A DNA stretch of 44,116 bases from Prosthecobacter debontii (GTDB lineage Bacteria; Verrucomicrobiota; Verrucomicrobiia; Verrucomicrobiales; Akkermansiaceae), in the NCBI GenBank assembly GCA_945869465.1, contig CAMBPB010000015.1:1-44116 (forward strand). The letters are read 5' to 3'. The translations under genes and the position numbers were made by a program. Each line of letters begins with the position of its first letter. The stretch's first letter is position 1. Positions 34,049 through 43,721 of this stretch are shown one piece after another. The notes below the pieces were generated by a model, which saw only the letters and a program-made list of their open reading frames with translations, ran no database searches and had not been told where the DNA came from.

Positions 34049-34738
34049 TCACGGTTTTTCCGGCTTCGGTTCGCGGTAGTCGGGGAAGACCATGACGCGG
34101 GGGCTGCGGTTGCCGTTTTCGTTGATGATGAAGGCGACGCTGCGGCTGCGCGGATCGTGCAGCCATTGGGTTTCGCAGAGCGGATAGAGCTGCTCGTCGC
34201 CGGGGATGCGGAAGGCGAGGTTCACTTGATAGTTCCGGTTGCCGCTGGCCGGCGCATCGACCGTCGCGCGCGCGCCGGCCTGGATGGCGAGTTTTTCGGT
34301 TCCGAGCGTGCCGCCGACGGCGTTTGCGGTGAGATTGAACCAGAGGGTCTGGCCAGCCTTGAGTTTGTCCGCGCCGGCATTGATGACCTGCAGGCGCACC
34401 GGAGCGACGGTGTTTGCGGGGTCACTGGTGACCAACAGATAGAAATCCGTGACGCCCTCGGCCACGGTGGCGGATGGAGCGCCGCGAGGGACTTTGGCGG
34501 GATCCGCGAGCGGGGCGGGCAGCAGGCACAGGTTCAGTGCGCCCGCCGGAAGTTGATAGACCAGGGAAAAATTCATGCGCGGCAATTCCACCTCGCGGGA
34601 CTTCGCACCGTCGAAGAGGTGGAGTTTTTCCGGCGCATCGTCCGGGCCGCTGAGAAACAGGATGCGGCAAGTGTGAGCGGACGGCTTTTGCGCAAAAGCG
34701 GCGGCGGGAAGGAGCAGCAGGAGGACGAGCAGTTTCAA
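34049..34738 (-). CDS. Small secreted protein of unknown function following the Verru_Chthon A-like gene
   Basis: This 229-residue precursor, from the TTG at 34738, has a perfect signal peptide (KLLVLLLLLPAAAFA); the only ATG (34837) would bury it 35 residues into the chain. The mature part contains ILFLSGPDDAPEKLHLFDG, LVYQLPAGALNLCLLPAPL, DFYLLVTSDP and a C-terminal VMVFPDYREP. It is beta-rich, without catalytic motifs I recognise. It lies 160 bp downstream of the Verru_Chthon A-like gene on the same strand. Its YQLPAG and LLVTSDPANTVAPVRLQVINA segments suggest a small Ig-like or matrix-type domain. Function unknown. Confidence 0.6.
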   Translation of the reverse strand: MKLLVLLLLLPAAAFAQKPSAHTCRILFLSGPDDAPEKLHLFDGAKSREVELPRMNFSLVYQLPAGALNLCLLPAPLADPAKVPRGAPSATVAEGVTDFYLLVTSDPANTVAPVRLQVINAGADKLKAGQTLWFNLTANAVGGTLGTEKLAIQAGARATVDAPASGNRNYQVNLAFRIPGDEQLYPLCETQWLHDPRSRSVAFIINENGNRSPRVMVFPDYREPKPEKP

Positions 34739-34898
34739 GATAAAGGAGGGCTGATGGTTGTTTGTTAGGATCAGGGAAGAACGCGTGGATTTTTCATCCC
34801 CCGCCCATCCTGAACAGTGAGAAGGCATCTTGCCCACAGCCTTCTTGCATCACGGCTCGTTTCTTCTGTCTTCCGTCTCATCGTCTTCTGTCTTCTCC

Positions 34899-37800
34899 TC
34901 ACACTTCATCGGCTGCGAGCCAGCGGAACGAGGCGATTTCGTAGCGGCGGCCGAAGTTCTTGTTGGCGGTGATGGCGGGGGCCTTGGTGATGTCCGCCAA
35001 CTCGGCGGGATTGATGAAATCGCGGGTGCGCCGGACCACCGCCTCGCAGACGGCGCGGGCGATCACCTTGCCCGCGGTGTCCCGGGCATCGCCATAGGCG
35101 CGGATGGTGAAGGTGTCGTCGCGGGCGGAGAGGATCGGGGCGAGCGGGCGCAGGATATCGGCCTGGCGGGTCCAGCCGGGCAGGCCGTAGCCGCTCTTGC
35201 CGGCGGCGGCGGCGGGAAACATGTATTCGGCGTCGGCGGGGCGCTCGGGCACGGCGACGGCGGTGGTGGAAAGCGCCTCCATTTTGGCGAAGATGTTGTT
35301 CGAGGAGGTCTTGACCACCTCGTTGAGCGCGGCCTGGATGGTGCCGGCCAAGGCGAGGTCGCCGCTCGAAAGCTGGCGGTTGATGAACTCGGCGAGCGAC
35401 AGGAACGGCCCGCGAAGCCGGACCTGCTCCACGACTTTTTCCGCCAGCGCATCGAGGAACTTGTCATCCACGGTGCGGTAGCCGGCAAATTCGTTAGCCT
35501 CGGGAAACTTGCCGGAACTGCTGGGCGTGCCGGCCTTAGCATCCCCGGCGATGCTGAAGCGGGTCAGGGCGTAGTCGGTGTCGGCGGAAAGCCCGGCATC
35601 CCAGGTGGCGCCGGACAGGCGCATGTAGGGGACGCGCTGCTTGCGGGCGTGGCCGAGCAGGGCGCGCCAGGCGGTGACCGAGGTGGAGTTGACGTTGAAC
35701 ATGCCCTCGACTTGGAATCGCGAGGCGATGGACTTCCATGAATCGGTTTTTGAAACGTAGTCGGTGTAGAGTTTGGTGGCCTTGGCCGAGCTGGAGGTGG
35801 CGGTGGCCTGGTCCGCCAGAGTCGCCTGATAGGCGCGGTTGGACAACGGTGTCTTGCCGGTGACAAAATCGTTGTAAACGACCTGTTGGGTTTTGCCGGA
35901 ACTGCCGTAGTGGGTCGGGTCGGGTGCGATCGAGGAGACGAACCAATCGTCAAACAGCAGGTGGTTGGCGCAGTAGGAATCGTCGTATTGGAGGTTTTGA
36001 GGGAAATCCAGGTCCTTGCTGTTGACCACCGCGTTGGCGGGCAGCAGCGGGGTGGCGTCGGAATTTCCGATCAGGTTGATGGCGAAGGGTGGGACCGAGT
36101 TTTCATAGCGCAGGTCCCAGTTGACGAGCTCGGCGAGTGAGACGAGCGGGCGGCAGGGCAACTCGGCGATGACGCAGCGTGAGAGACCGTCGGCGCTGGT
36201 GAAACCGGTGACAATGAACCCGCGATTGGTGACGTCACCGGCATTGGGCAATTGGCTGTCACCACCGGCGGAATGTTTGACGAAGCTGTAGTCGAAGGGG
36301 GAATTGACCGGGTGGCCGGTACCGCCGTAGTGGCGCCCCATGTCGGCGATGTCCTTGAAGCCCATGTTGGTGTAGTTCACGAAAGGGCTGGATTGCACGA
36401 AGCCCTTGGCGGCGAGGTGGGTGCGACTGGCCGTCCGGGCGCCGAAAATGGTCGAGAGGAAAGGCACCGGAGTGGTCTGGCATTGACCGAGGGTGGTCGA
36501 GGCGAGTTGGGTCAGCGGATCATAAACGACGTTGGCGATTTCCGGAGTGTAAACCATGCGATAGGCTAGGGCATGGGCTCCGATCGTTCCCACATCGAGA
36601 TAGATGCCGACACCGTTTTGGCCGTTGTCATTGTAGTAGGTATCGAATTTGGCGTCGGCCTTGATGGTGGCGGAGCTGGGCATGGAGAGCACCTGGTTGC
36701 CGCTGGCGTCCAGGACCGGAAAATGATGGCCGCCGCCGCTGCGATAGCCGGGTTCCAGGGAAATCCCGGCGCCGGAGTCCACCGGGGTGGTCGAATCCGG
36801 GCTGAAAACCCGGGACTCGCCGGGCATCAGCGTGAACGAGGAGTTGATTGAATAGCTCAGGTTTCCCGCCCCCATCGCCGGACTGTTGCTGATGCCGCCG
36901 CCCATGACGCTGTTGTAGTTGCTGTTAGTGGCGCCGTTGAGCGAGTAGCGCAGCGCCGCGGGCAGCGGCTTGGGAATGCCGAAGGACATCGAGGGCACGG
37001 TGAGTTCCACGTTGTAGGGATTCCACATCGTCACGGCCGGGGTCAGTAACAGTTTTGGCGCCAGCTTGGCCGCGTCCGCCGGCGTGGCGGGGCCGGCGCT
37101 GTGTGAAAAGATCCACTGCATGCGCGCGATCACCGGCAGGATGCGCACCTTGTGGAGGAAATTGAACGAGTCCCCGCCGATGGAAATCGCATAGGGCGTG
37201 CCGATGAATCTGCCGGAACTGGTGGCGTTGACGCGTTTGTAAAAAGTGGCGAAATCCTTGAGGTTTTCCCAACTGGTCACCGGGCCGTGTTGATAGATCG
37301 GAATGGTGTTGCCTCCGCGATAGGCGGCCCACGGATAGAGCATGGAAACCGCAGGCACCGGATTGCCGGGCTCGGGGCGGGAGTACATCACGTCCGCCGC
37401 GGGCGTCAGGCGGAACAGCGGCAGATTCGAGGTCGGCTGGCGGTCCCAGCTCTCGGTCAGTAGCGAGAGGTCCTTGCGCCAGCCGCCATTGGCGGTGTTG
37501 GTCAGCAGCCCGCTGGAAACCGCCGTCAAATCATGGAAAAACTCGCTCGATGCGGGAGTGGCGGCCTTGAGCGCGATCAGATCCGCCTGGTGCAGGGTGA
37601 TCGCCTTTTCCGCGGGCGCCGCGTCGGTTAGCAAGGCATCCAGGCGAAACGGTTCGGTGTCTGCGATGGCATGTGACTTGGCATGCACCGACCAGCGTGA
37701 CGCCGCAGTGACGGTTTCGGGTTTGTAGGGGCGCGGCAGCCGGGCCTTCTGATTTTCCCCACCGACCCACCACGCGAGGCTCCCCTGTTGGAGCCCGGTA

Positions 37801-38378
37801 TTGACCTTGGTGGGTGTGAGGTGGACTTGCAGTTTCACGCGATCGCTGCCGCTGCCGACCGAGCCTTCGCCCAGCAGGGTCACCTTGCCGGCGGCTGGCG
37901 TGGTGTTGGGCAGGACGGAGGGCGTCGCGGCGTTGGTGGAAGTCAGCCAGGCGAGGAAGCGCGATGTCTTGATCGCGCGGTAGTTGCTGCCAGGCGATCT
38001 CGGACGCGCCGCAAACGAGCCGGTGGTTTCATGATCATCGCCCTGCCAGCTCTTCCAGACGCCGAGCACGGGCGGGGCGCTTTTCTCGAGAATGTCGGCG
38101 CGGGCGGTGACGCGGGTGTCGGTTCCGGTCTGGCGTTGCAGTTCACCGATCGCCAGCATCAGGGAAAGGCGGGCATTGGTGCGGGCGGTCGAGATCGCAT
38201 CCCCCTGCCCCGAGGCTCGCAGCGAGATGCTGGAGAGCGCCAACAGTCCGATGGCCACCACCGCAAGCAACATCATCAGGGAAAGCGTGACCACCAAGGC
38301 AAAGCCGCGGCGGGAGTCCGCGAGCTTGGCAGATGCGCCCTCAGGGGCGACTGGCGTTGGGTTTGGAACGGTTTTCAT
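34899..38378 (-). CDS. Verru_Chthon cassette protein A-like, large pilin-related surface protein
   Basis: The 1159-residue protein starts with a basic leader and a prepilin-like segment (SRRGFALVVTLSLMMLLAVV, Gly25 then a hydrophobic helix to about residue 50). It continues with LRASGQGDAISTARTNARLSLMLAIGELQRQTGTDTRVTARADI, the hallmark start of Verru_Chthon cassette protein A. The rest is a large extracellular region, ending with a segment rich in VRTAYGDARD-like and ARAVCEAVVRRTRDFINPAE motifs that are also typical. In the cassette, A is accompanied by three smaller pilin-like proteins (B, C, D); none is next to this copy, so it is an orphan or a paralogue. The likely site is the inner membrane or cell surface; function is unknown. 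Confidence 0.75.
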   Translation of the reverse strand: MKTVPNPTPVAPEGASAKLADSRRGFALVVTLSLMMLLAVVAIGLLALSSISLRASGQGDAISTARTNARLSLMLAIGELQRQTGTDTRVTARADILEKSAPPVLGVWKSWQGDDHETTGSFAARPRSPGSNYRAIKTSRFLAWLTSTNAATPSVLPNTTPAAGKVTLLGEGSVGSGSDRVKLQVHLTPTKVNTGLQQGSLAWWVGGENQKARLPRPYKPETVTAASRWSVHAKSHAIADTEPFRLDALLTDAAPAEKAITLHQADLIALKAATPASSEFFHDLTAVSSGLLTNTANGGWRKDLSLLTESWDRQPTSNLPLFRLTPAADVMYSRPEPGNPVPAVSMLYPWAAYRGGNTIPIYQHGPVTSWENLKDFATFYKRVNATSSGRFIGTPYAISIGGDSFNFLHKVRILPVIARMQWIFSHSAGPATPADAAKLAPKLLLTPAVTMWNPYNVELTVPSMSFGIPKPLPAALRYSLNGATNSNYNSVMGGGISNSPAMGAGNLSYSINSSFTLMPGESRVFSPDSTTPVDSGAGISLEPGYRSGGGHHFPVLDASGNQVLSMPSSATIKADAKFDTYYNDNGQNGVGIYLDVGTIGAHALAYRMVYTPEIANVVYDPLTQLASTTLGQCQTTPVPFLSTIFGARTASRTHLAAKGFVQSSPFVNYTNMGFKDIADMGRHYGGTGHPVNSPFDYSFVKHSAGGDSQLPNAGDVTNRGFIVTGFTSADGLSRCVIAELPCRPLVSLAELVNWDLRYENSVPPFAINLIGNSDATPLLPANAVVNSKDLDFPQNLQYDDSYCANHLLFDDWFVSSIAPDPTHYGSSGKTQQVVYNDFVTGKTPLSNRAYQATLADQATATSSSAKATKLYTDYVSKTDSWKSIASRFQVEGMFNVNSTSVTAWRALLGHARKQRVPYMRLSGATWDAGLSADTDYALTRFSIAGDAKAGTPSSSGKFPEANEFAGYRTVDDKFLDALAEKVVEQVRLRGPFLSLAEFINRQLSSGDLALAGTIQAALNEVVKTSSNNIFAKMEALSTTAVAVPERPADAEYMFPAAAAGKSGYGLPGWTRQADILRPLAPILSARDDTFTIRAYGDARDTAGKVIARAVCEAVVRRTRDFINPAELADITKAPAITANKNFGRRYEIASFRWLAADEV

Positions 38379-38637
38379 GGATGATTGGTGGAGGAGAAGA
38401 TTTTCAAAACTGCCTAACTCATTGACAATGTAAACACGTCATCGCCCGTCTGTCCATGTCGAGAAAATCCCATGAAAACTTTTAGGCCAGCTTTCCCGAG
38501 GAAGCCGAAGCCGCCGTCCCGTAGGGAAAAGGCTTGCCTGACCCGAGGCCGAAGACAAGCTTTTCACCACGGTCGTGACAGCCTTGTTTCCGGCAGGCGG
38601 TGCAGAACCATCCACCCTCGGCAGCCAACAGATCCCC

Positions 38638-41600
38638 ATGAAAAGAGCGCATCGTTCCCTCATCCCCGTCGCCAGCGCCTTGCTCGCCGGCCTTACGTCT
38701 CTCGCTCCCGCCCAATATCCGGGTTGGCAACGGGAAGGTTCCCTTTTCATCCTCACCACACCCGACGGCGCGAACCTGCCGGACTCGGCATCGGTGGAGG
38801 GGTTTCCCCTGCTGGTGCGCCTGAACCAGGACTTTTTTGATTTCACCAAGGCGAAGGCCGCCGGTGAGGATATCCGCTTTTCCGCAAACGGCAAACCGCT
38901 CGCCTATCAGATCGAGCAATGGGATACGGCCACGGGCGTCGCCAGCATCTGGGTGAAAATCCCGGCGATCAAGGGCAACGCCCGCCAGGAACTGAAATTG
39001 CACTGGGGCAAGGCCGATGCCGCCAGCGAATCCAACGGCTCCACGGTCTTCAGCGCCGACAACGGTTTTGTCAGCGTCATCCACATGACCGAAACCCTGA
39101 AGGATGAACTCGGCTCGATCACGCCCAAGGATCTCGGCACCAGCGCCGGTGCCGGCATGATCGGCGATGGCCGTCGTTTCGAGGCCGGCAAGGGCATCGA
39201 TTGCGGCAAAAATATCCCGAACTTCCCCTTCGGCGACAATCCATTTACCTCCGAAGCCTGGTTTCGCACGGAAGGAACCGATGCGTATGTAACCTACTAC
39301 GGCAGGTATGCCACGCGGTTTAACGGGAAAACCGGCGATGGCAATGAAATCGGCATCAGCATCGGATCCCCGCCACGCCTCGGATGGGCCTCCGATGGTC
39401 CCGGCGGCGCGGCCGCCCAAACCATTCCGGTGATGGGCCAATGGTATCACGTGGCCGCCACCTTCGAAAATGGAACCAGCCGGATCTTTGTGAATGGCAA
39501 ACTCGAAGATAGCCGGAAAAATGGCAACGCGATGTCCGTGGTCAAGGATGTCTGCATGGACATCGGCGGAATGCGCGGCGGCAATTACCGCTTTGTCGGG
39601 GAAATCGACGAGGTCCGCGTTTCAAAGGTCGCGCGCTCCGACGATTGGATGAAACTGCAATATGAAAATCAGAACCCCCAGCAAACCCTGGTCGGACCCC
39701 TGGTGCAGCCGGGCACCGAATTCGCGGTGAGCCAAACGACTATCAATCTGTCGGAAGGCAAAGACACCACGATCCAGGTCAAGGCGGGTGGCGCGCAGAA
39801 GCTCTATTGGATTCTCAACCAGGACGGCGTGGAAACGCTCGTCGCCGTCGATCGGTTCTCTTACACACTTCCAGCCGGCCGCGTGACCAAGGATGTCGCC
39901 ATGACTCTTCAGGTGAAAGCCGTGTCTGCCAGTGGAACCAAGACCAAGGACATCCCGGTAACCATCAAGGAAGACATTCCAGAACCCGCGGTCACCCTGA
40001 AAGCACCCGCCGCATGGAACGGCCGCGACACCATCGAAGTCATCCCGACCATCGCCAATCTGGCGGCCATGAAAGCCAAGGGCGCGGGCGATTTCAAAAC
40101 CACCTGGACCGTCTCCGGCGGCGCCGTCATCAAGGAAATCACCGCCGACAAGCTGATCCTGAAACGCTCGCAATGCAGCGGCAAAATCACCGTCAAGGCG
40201 ACCGTCAACAACGGCGGCGCGGACTCGCTGGCCACCGCCACCATCTTGGTGACCGAACCCAAAACCGCTGCGTGGGTGCAACGCGTTCCCGGCAAGGATG
40301 AGCAGCCCGAGGAAAATCAGTTCTATGCCCGCGATGACCAGAACCAGGGCACGCTGTTCTACAATGGAACCCTGGACGAGGCCGCGGACTCGGTGTTTCT
40401 GAAAGTCTCCGCCAACGCCAAACCCTACAAACTCGAAAGCGCCAAACCGGCGGCGGACAAGTCCTATGGGTTCACGATCCAACTCAAACCCGGCCTGATC
40501 AACTACAAGGTCGAGTTCGGCATCAAGACCGGCGACACGGAAAAAGTCTTGAAAACCGTCGGCAACCTCGTCTGCGGCGACGCCTACATCATCGACGGCC
40601 AATCCAACGCCGAGGCCACCGGACCTAACAACGGACCCGCGGAAGATCCGGAAACCCCTCACAGCACCTGGATCCGCAGTTATGGCAACCAGCATCAGGG
40701 AACCATCAAGGGCGGCTGGGGCAATGCCGTCCGGACGCATATCTGGGGCAAACCCAACTATGGCGACCACCAGATCGGCGCCTGGGGCATGGTACTCGCC
40801 AACACCCTGGTGGAGAATCACAAAATCCCCGTCTGCATCATCAATGGCGCTTACGGCGGCACTCCGATCTGGCACCACCAGCCGAATCCCGCCGACCATT
40901 TCGACACGAGCGGCGAGTTCTATCGAAACCCCTACAAGATTTACGGCAGCCTGCTGACCCGGATCACCGCCGCCAAACTGACCCACGGCATTCGCGGCGT
41001 CCTGTGGCATCAGGGCGAGAACGACCAGGGCAGCGGCGCGCCCACCGGCGACTACAACTGGAAATCCTGGCAGCAATACTGGATCGACATGTCCGCCGCC
41101 TGGAAGCAAGACTACCCGAACATCCGGAACTATTATATCTATCAAATCTGGCCGAGCGGCTGCAACATGGGCGGCGCCACCGGCGACATGCTGCTGGAGG
41201 CCCAGCGCACGCTGCCCTCGCTCTTCTCGAACATGCGGATCATGTCCACACTCGGCGTCATCAGCGGATCGAGCGGCCGCGGTTTGTGCCACTTCGACAT
41301 GGAAGGATACGCCCAGCTCGCGCGTTTGATGGCCCCCGTGGTCGAGCAGGATCATTATGGATTGCCCAGAACCAAGGTGGTCACCGCGCCCAACCTCAAA
41401 CGCGCCGCACTTGCCGGCGCGGCCGGCACGGAAATCACCCTCGAGTTCGACCAACCGATGACGTGGAAGGATGAATGCAAGGCTTGGATCGAACTCGACG
41501 GAAAACCCGCGCCGGTCAGCGCGGGTAAAGCCACCGGCAATACCATCACCCTGCAACTGTCCGAGCCGGCCACCGCCAAATCGATTGCCTATGTCTCGGG

Positions 41601-41700
41601 CAGGACTTGGGATGGCCTCGCCACCAAGCTGATCTACGGCACCAACGGCATCGCCGCCCTGGCATTTGCAGCAGTGCCTCTCGAGCCCTCCGCCAAGTGA
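38638..41700 (+). CDS. Secreted LamG plus sialate-O-acetylesterase-type (SASA) protein
   Basis: The 1020-residue precursor has a signal peptide (MKRAHRSLIPVASALLAGLTSLAPA). A DUF2341-like domain follows (PDGANLPDSASVEGFPLLVRL, about 40-120), then a LamG/concanavalin-like sugar-binding domain (about 165-350, with GQWYHVAATFENGTSRIFVNG). After linkers with Ig-like strands comes the SASA esterase domain with the nucleophile block IIDGQSNAE (Ser656), GVLWHQGENDQ (His791) and a late GLCHFDMEGYAQLARLM with candidate catalytic His885. SASA enzymes remove O-acetyl groups from sialic acids or from xylan-like polysaccharides. A C-terminal Ig-like domain ends the chain. ATG 38638 is chosen for the signal peptide; the frame opens at 38575. 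Confidence 0.88.
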   Translation: MKRAHRSLIPVASALLAGLTSLAPAQYPGWQREGSLFILTTPDGANLPDSASVEGFPLLVRLNQDFFDFTKAKAAGEDIRFSANGKPLAYQIEQWDTATGVASIWVKIPAIKGNARQELKLHWGKADAASESNGSTVFSADNGFVSVIHMTETLKDELGSITPKDLGTSAGAGMIGDGRRFEAGKGIDCGKNIPNFPFGDNPFTSEAWFRTEGTDAYVTYYGRYATRFNGKTGDGNEIGISIGSPPRLGWASDGPGGAAAQTIPVMGQWYHVAATFENGTSRIFVNGKLEDSRKNGNAMSVVKDVCMDIGGMRGGNYRFVGEIDEVRVSKVARSDDWMKLQYENQNPQQTLVGPLVQPGTEFAVSQTTINLSEGKDTTIQVKAGGAQKLYWILNQDGVETLVAVDRFSYTLPAGRVTKDVAMTLQVKAVSASGTKTKDIPVTIKEDIPEPAVTLKAPAAWNGRDTIEVIPTIANLAAMKAKGAGDFKTTWTVSGGAVIKEITADKLILKRSQCSGKITVKATVNNGGADSLATATILVTEPKTAAWVQRVPGKDEQPEENQFYARDDQNQGTLFYNGTLDEAADSVFLKVSANAKPYKLESAKPAADKSYGFTIQLKPGLINYKVEFGIKTGDTEKVLKTVGNLVCGDAYIIDGQSNAEATGPNNGPAEDPETPHSTWIRSYGNQHQGTIKGGWGNAVRTHIWGKPNYGDHQIGAWGMVLANTLVENHKIPVCIINGAYGGTPIWHHQPNPADHFDTSGEFYRNPYKIYGSLLTRITAAKLTHGIRGVLWHQGENDQGSGAPTGDYNWKSWQQYWIDMSAAWKQDYPNIRNYYIYQIWPSGCNMGGATGDMLLEAQRTLPSLFSNMRIMSTLGVISGSSGRGLCHFDMEGYAQLARLMAPVVEQDHYGLPRTKVVTAPNLKRAALAGAAGTEITLEFDQPMTWKDECKAWIELDGKPAPVSAGKATGNTITLQLSEPATAKSIAYVSGRTWDGLATKLIYGTNGIAALAFAAVPLEPSAK

Positions 41701-41758
41701 GCCCGCCGCAACCTTGCCAAGCACGGATCATGGCAATGACTCGGTGAAACGGCGATTA

Positions 41759-41843
41759 GACAGAATTATCTGGCGACAGACTCATTGGAGATTTGAACGC
41801 CTTCTAAGTTCTTCCACTGATTCTGTCAAAAATGATTCTGTCA
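41759..41843. repeat. Clustered ATTCTGTC motifs in direct and inverted orientation
   Basis: GATTCTGTCA occurs at 41819-41828 and again at 41834-41843, 5 bp apart, and its inverted form GACAGAAT lies at 41759-41766. The segment is AT-richer than its surroundings and lies between two exported-enzyme genes. It may be a worn insertion-element end or a regulatory site; neither can be decided here. Confidence 0.5.
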
Positions 41844-41892
41844 TCCTCTGTTGTCGTTTCAATAGAATCCGGCAGCAAAACAAGTTCCTCCA

Positions 41893-43686
41893 ATGAATTC
41901 CCAGCTATTGAAAACCCATCTGCTCGCGATGATCGCGCTGCCGTCCATCGCCTCCGCGCTCCCGCCCGACGTGCCGGATCCCTATGGCATCGTCACCAAG
42001 CCGATTCCCGAAAAACTGGTGGTCCTCACCTTCGACGACAGCGTCGCCAGCCACGCGACCGTTGCCGCTCCGCTGCTGAAAAAACTGGGCTTTGGCGCCT
42101 CGTTTTTCATCTGCGATTTCGACAGCTTCAAGACCCGCAAGGACTGGTACATGACCTGGGAGCAGATCAAATCCCTGGCTGACGATGGATTTGACGTGGG
42201 CAATCACACTATGGGCCACGGCGGAGGCTCCCTGAATGACTGGCTGCACATGGAAGCCGATTTTGCAACCAATCACGTTCCCAAACCCACCACCCTTTGC
42301 TGGCCGGTCTATCAAATACAGCCGCGGCTTTATCCGGATCTGATCAAGCATCACTACACCTTCGGCCGCGGCGGCCACGAACGCGCCTACCGGCCGGCTT
42401 TCGATCATCCATTCGATGTGCCTTCGTTCACGATTCATGACCGCGTCAGCTACGCTTCTTTTGTCAGCAGCGCGCAACAGGCCACCCACGGCCGGATCGT
42501 CGTGTTCACTTTCCACGGCGTGCCGGAGGGCGAACATCCGTCCGTGGGCCTTAAAGCGGAAGATTTTACACGGATGATGCAATATCTGAAGGACCACCAA
42601 TACCAGGTCATTTCCCTGAAGGATCTGGCCGACCATGTGGACGTGAAAAAGGCCGCGAAGTTTCTGCCGCATCCCAGTCTTCTGCCGTGGGGCGGAGTGA
42701 CGCGCGACGGCAACCTGCTGTATATTACCCTCAGCAAGCTTCCGGCCGACCGCAAGCTGACTCTGCCGGGAATGACCACCCGAATTTCACGCGCCTGTTT
42801 CATCGAGGACCCGAAAAAACAGCCGCTCACGGTCACCCGGGCGGACAACGGCATCCAGACCGTCGTCGTGCCGGATTCCCCGTGCGTGCTCTCCGGTGAA
42901 TACCCGACGGTGATCGTTGCCGAGTTGCAGGGCGCTCCTGTTGCGACGATCCTCAAATTCGGAATCCCGGGTGCGCCGGATGCTCAAATCTCGGGCAATG
43001 AAATCCGCGCGAAAGTGCCGCTGGCCTCCGATCTCACGAAACTGGCGCCGACCTATGACACCGGCTCGCCATTGGTCAAAGGCGGACCGGCTCCGGGCGC
43101 GGTGATGGATTTCACCCGGCCGCAAAGTTATGTCATCACCGCACCGGATCGATCCGCAAGAACCTATCGAGTGACGGTGACGCCAACTCTCGGCGCGGTC
43201 GCTCTCAGCAACGGGGACTTCGAGCGCTTCGATGTCCTGGAGGAACAGAACGCCACCCAGACCGGGCCCCCGATGGGTGTGGCATGGACCTTCAACAAAA
43301 AGGCCAACAACGGCGAAATCGGAATCAAGGACCTCATCGCCTCCCCCAGTGCCCCACCGCCGCCGAATGGTTCGCGCCAGATCGTTTACATGCGCGGAGC
43401 CGGCAACCGCATCTCACAGCGCATCGTTTTCGATGCAGGGAATTACACGATCAACTTCGATGCGGTGAAACGCCATGGTTACGAGAAAACCGCCGCTCCC
43501 CTCAACGTCACCATCGATGGCACGCCGGTATTCGCTCTTGAGCCGTCCAAGATCACCGAAAAGTGGGCGAGCTTCACCTCCCCCGCCTTCCCGGTCACCG
43601 CCGGCTCCCATGAGTTCGCCTTCTCTCTCGGCGAGGGCGATGGCATGGACATCATCGATAACGTGGTGCTCAAGCACGTCAAGTGA
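41893..43686 (+). CDS. Secreted polysaccharide deacetylase (NodB domain) with C-terminal beta modules
   Basis: The 597-residue precursor has a signal peptide (LLAMIALPSIASA) and a NodB homology domain at about 35-270. Motif 1 is LTFDDS (Asp48, Asp49), motif 2 is GNHTMGHG (His105, His109, zinc ligands), and the C-terminal motif is VFTFHGVPEGEHP. These are the residues of a metal-dependent carbohydrate N- or O-deacetylase (CE4-like). Residues 270-440 form beta modules, and the last 150 residues (NGDFERF, VAWTFNKKA, ISQRIVFDAGNYTINFDAVKRHG, MDIIDNVVLKHV) look like a jelly-roll carbohydrate-binding domain. It follows the SASA esterase on the same strand after 192 bp, so the two could act on the same acetylated polysaccharide. 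Confidence 0.88.
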   Translation: MNSQLLKTHLLAMIALPSIASALPPDVPDPYGIVTKPIPEKLVVLTFDDSVASHATVAAPLLKKLGFGASFFICDFDSFKTRKDWYMTWEQIKSLADDGFDVGNHTMGHGGGSLNDWLHMEADFATNHVPKPTTLCWPVYQIQPRLYPDLIKHHYTFGRGGHERAYRPAFDHPFDVPSFTIHDRVSYASFVSSAQQATHGRIVVFTFHGVPEGEHPSVGLKAEDFTRMMQYLKDHQYQVISLKDLADHVDVKKAAKFLPHPSLLPWGGVTRDGNLLYITLSKLPADRKLTLPGMTTRISRACFIEDPKKQPLTVTRADNGIQTVVVPDSPCVLSGEYPTVIVAELQGAPVATILKFGIPGAPDAQISGNEIRAKVPLASDLTKLAPTYDTGSPLVKGGPAPGAVMDFTRPQSYVITAPDRSARTYRVTVTPTLGAVALSNGDFERFDVLEEQNATQTGPPMGVAWTFNKKANNGEIGIKDLIASPSAPPPPNGSRQIVYMRGAGNRISQRIVFDAGNYTINFDAVKRHGYEKTAAPLNVTIDGTPVFALEPSKITEKWASFTSPAFPVTAGSHEFAFSLGEGDGMDIIDNVVLKHVK

Positions 43687-43721
43687 GGAGTTAGGCTCGA
43701 TTTAGGCGGAAACCGCCACAT

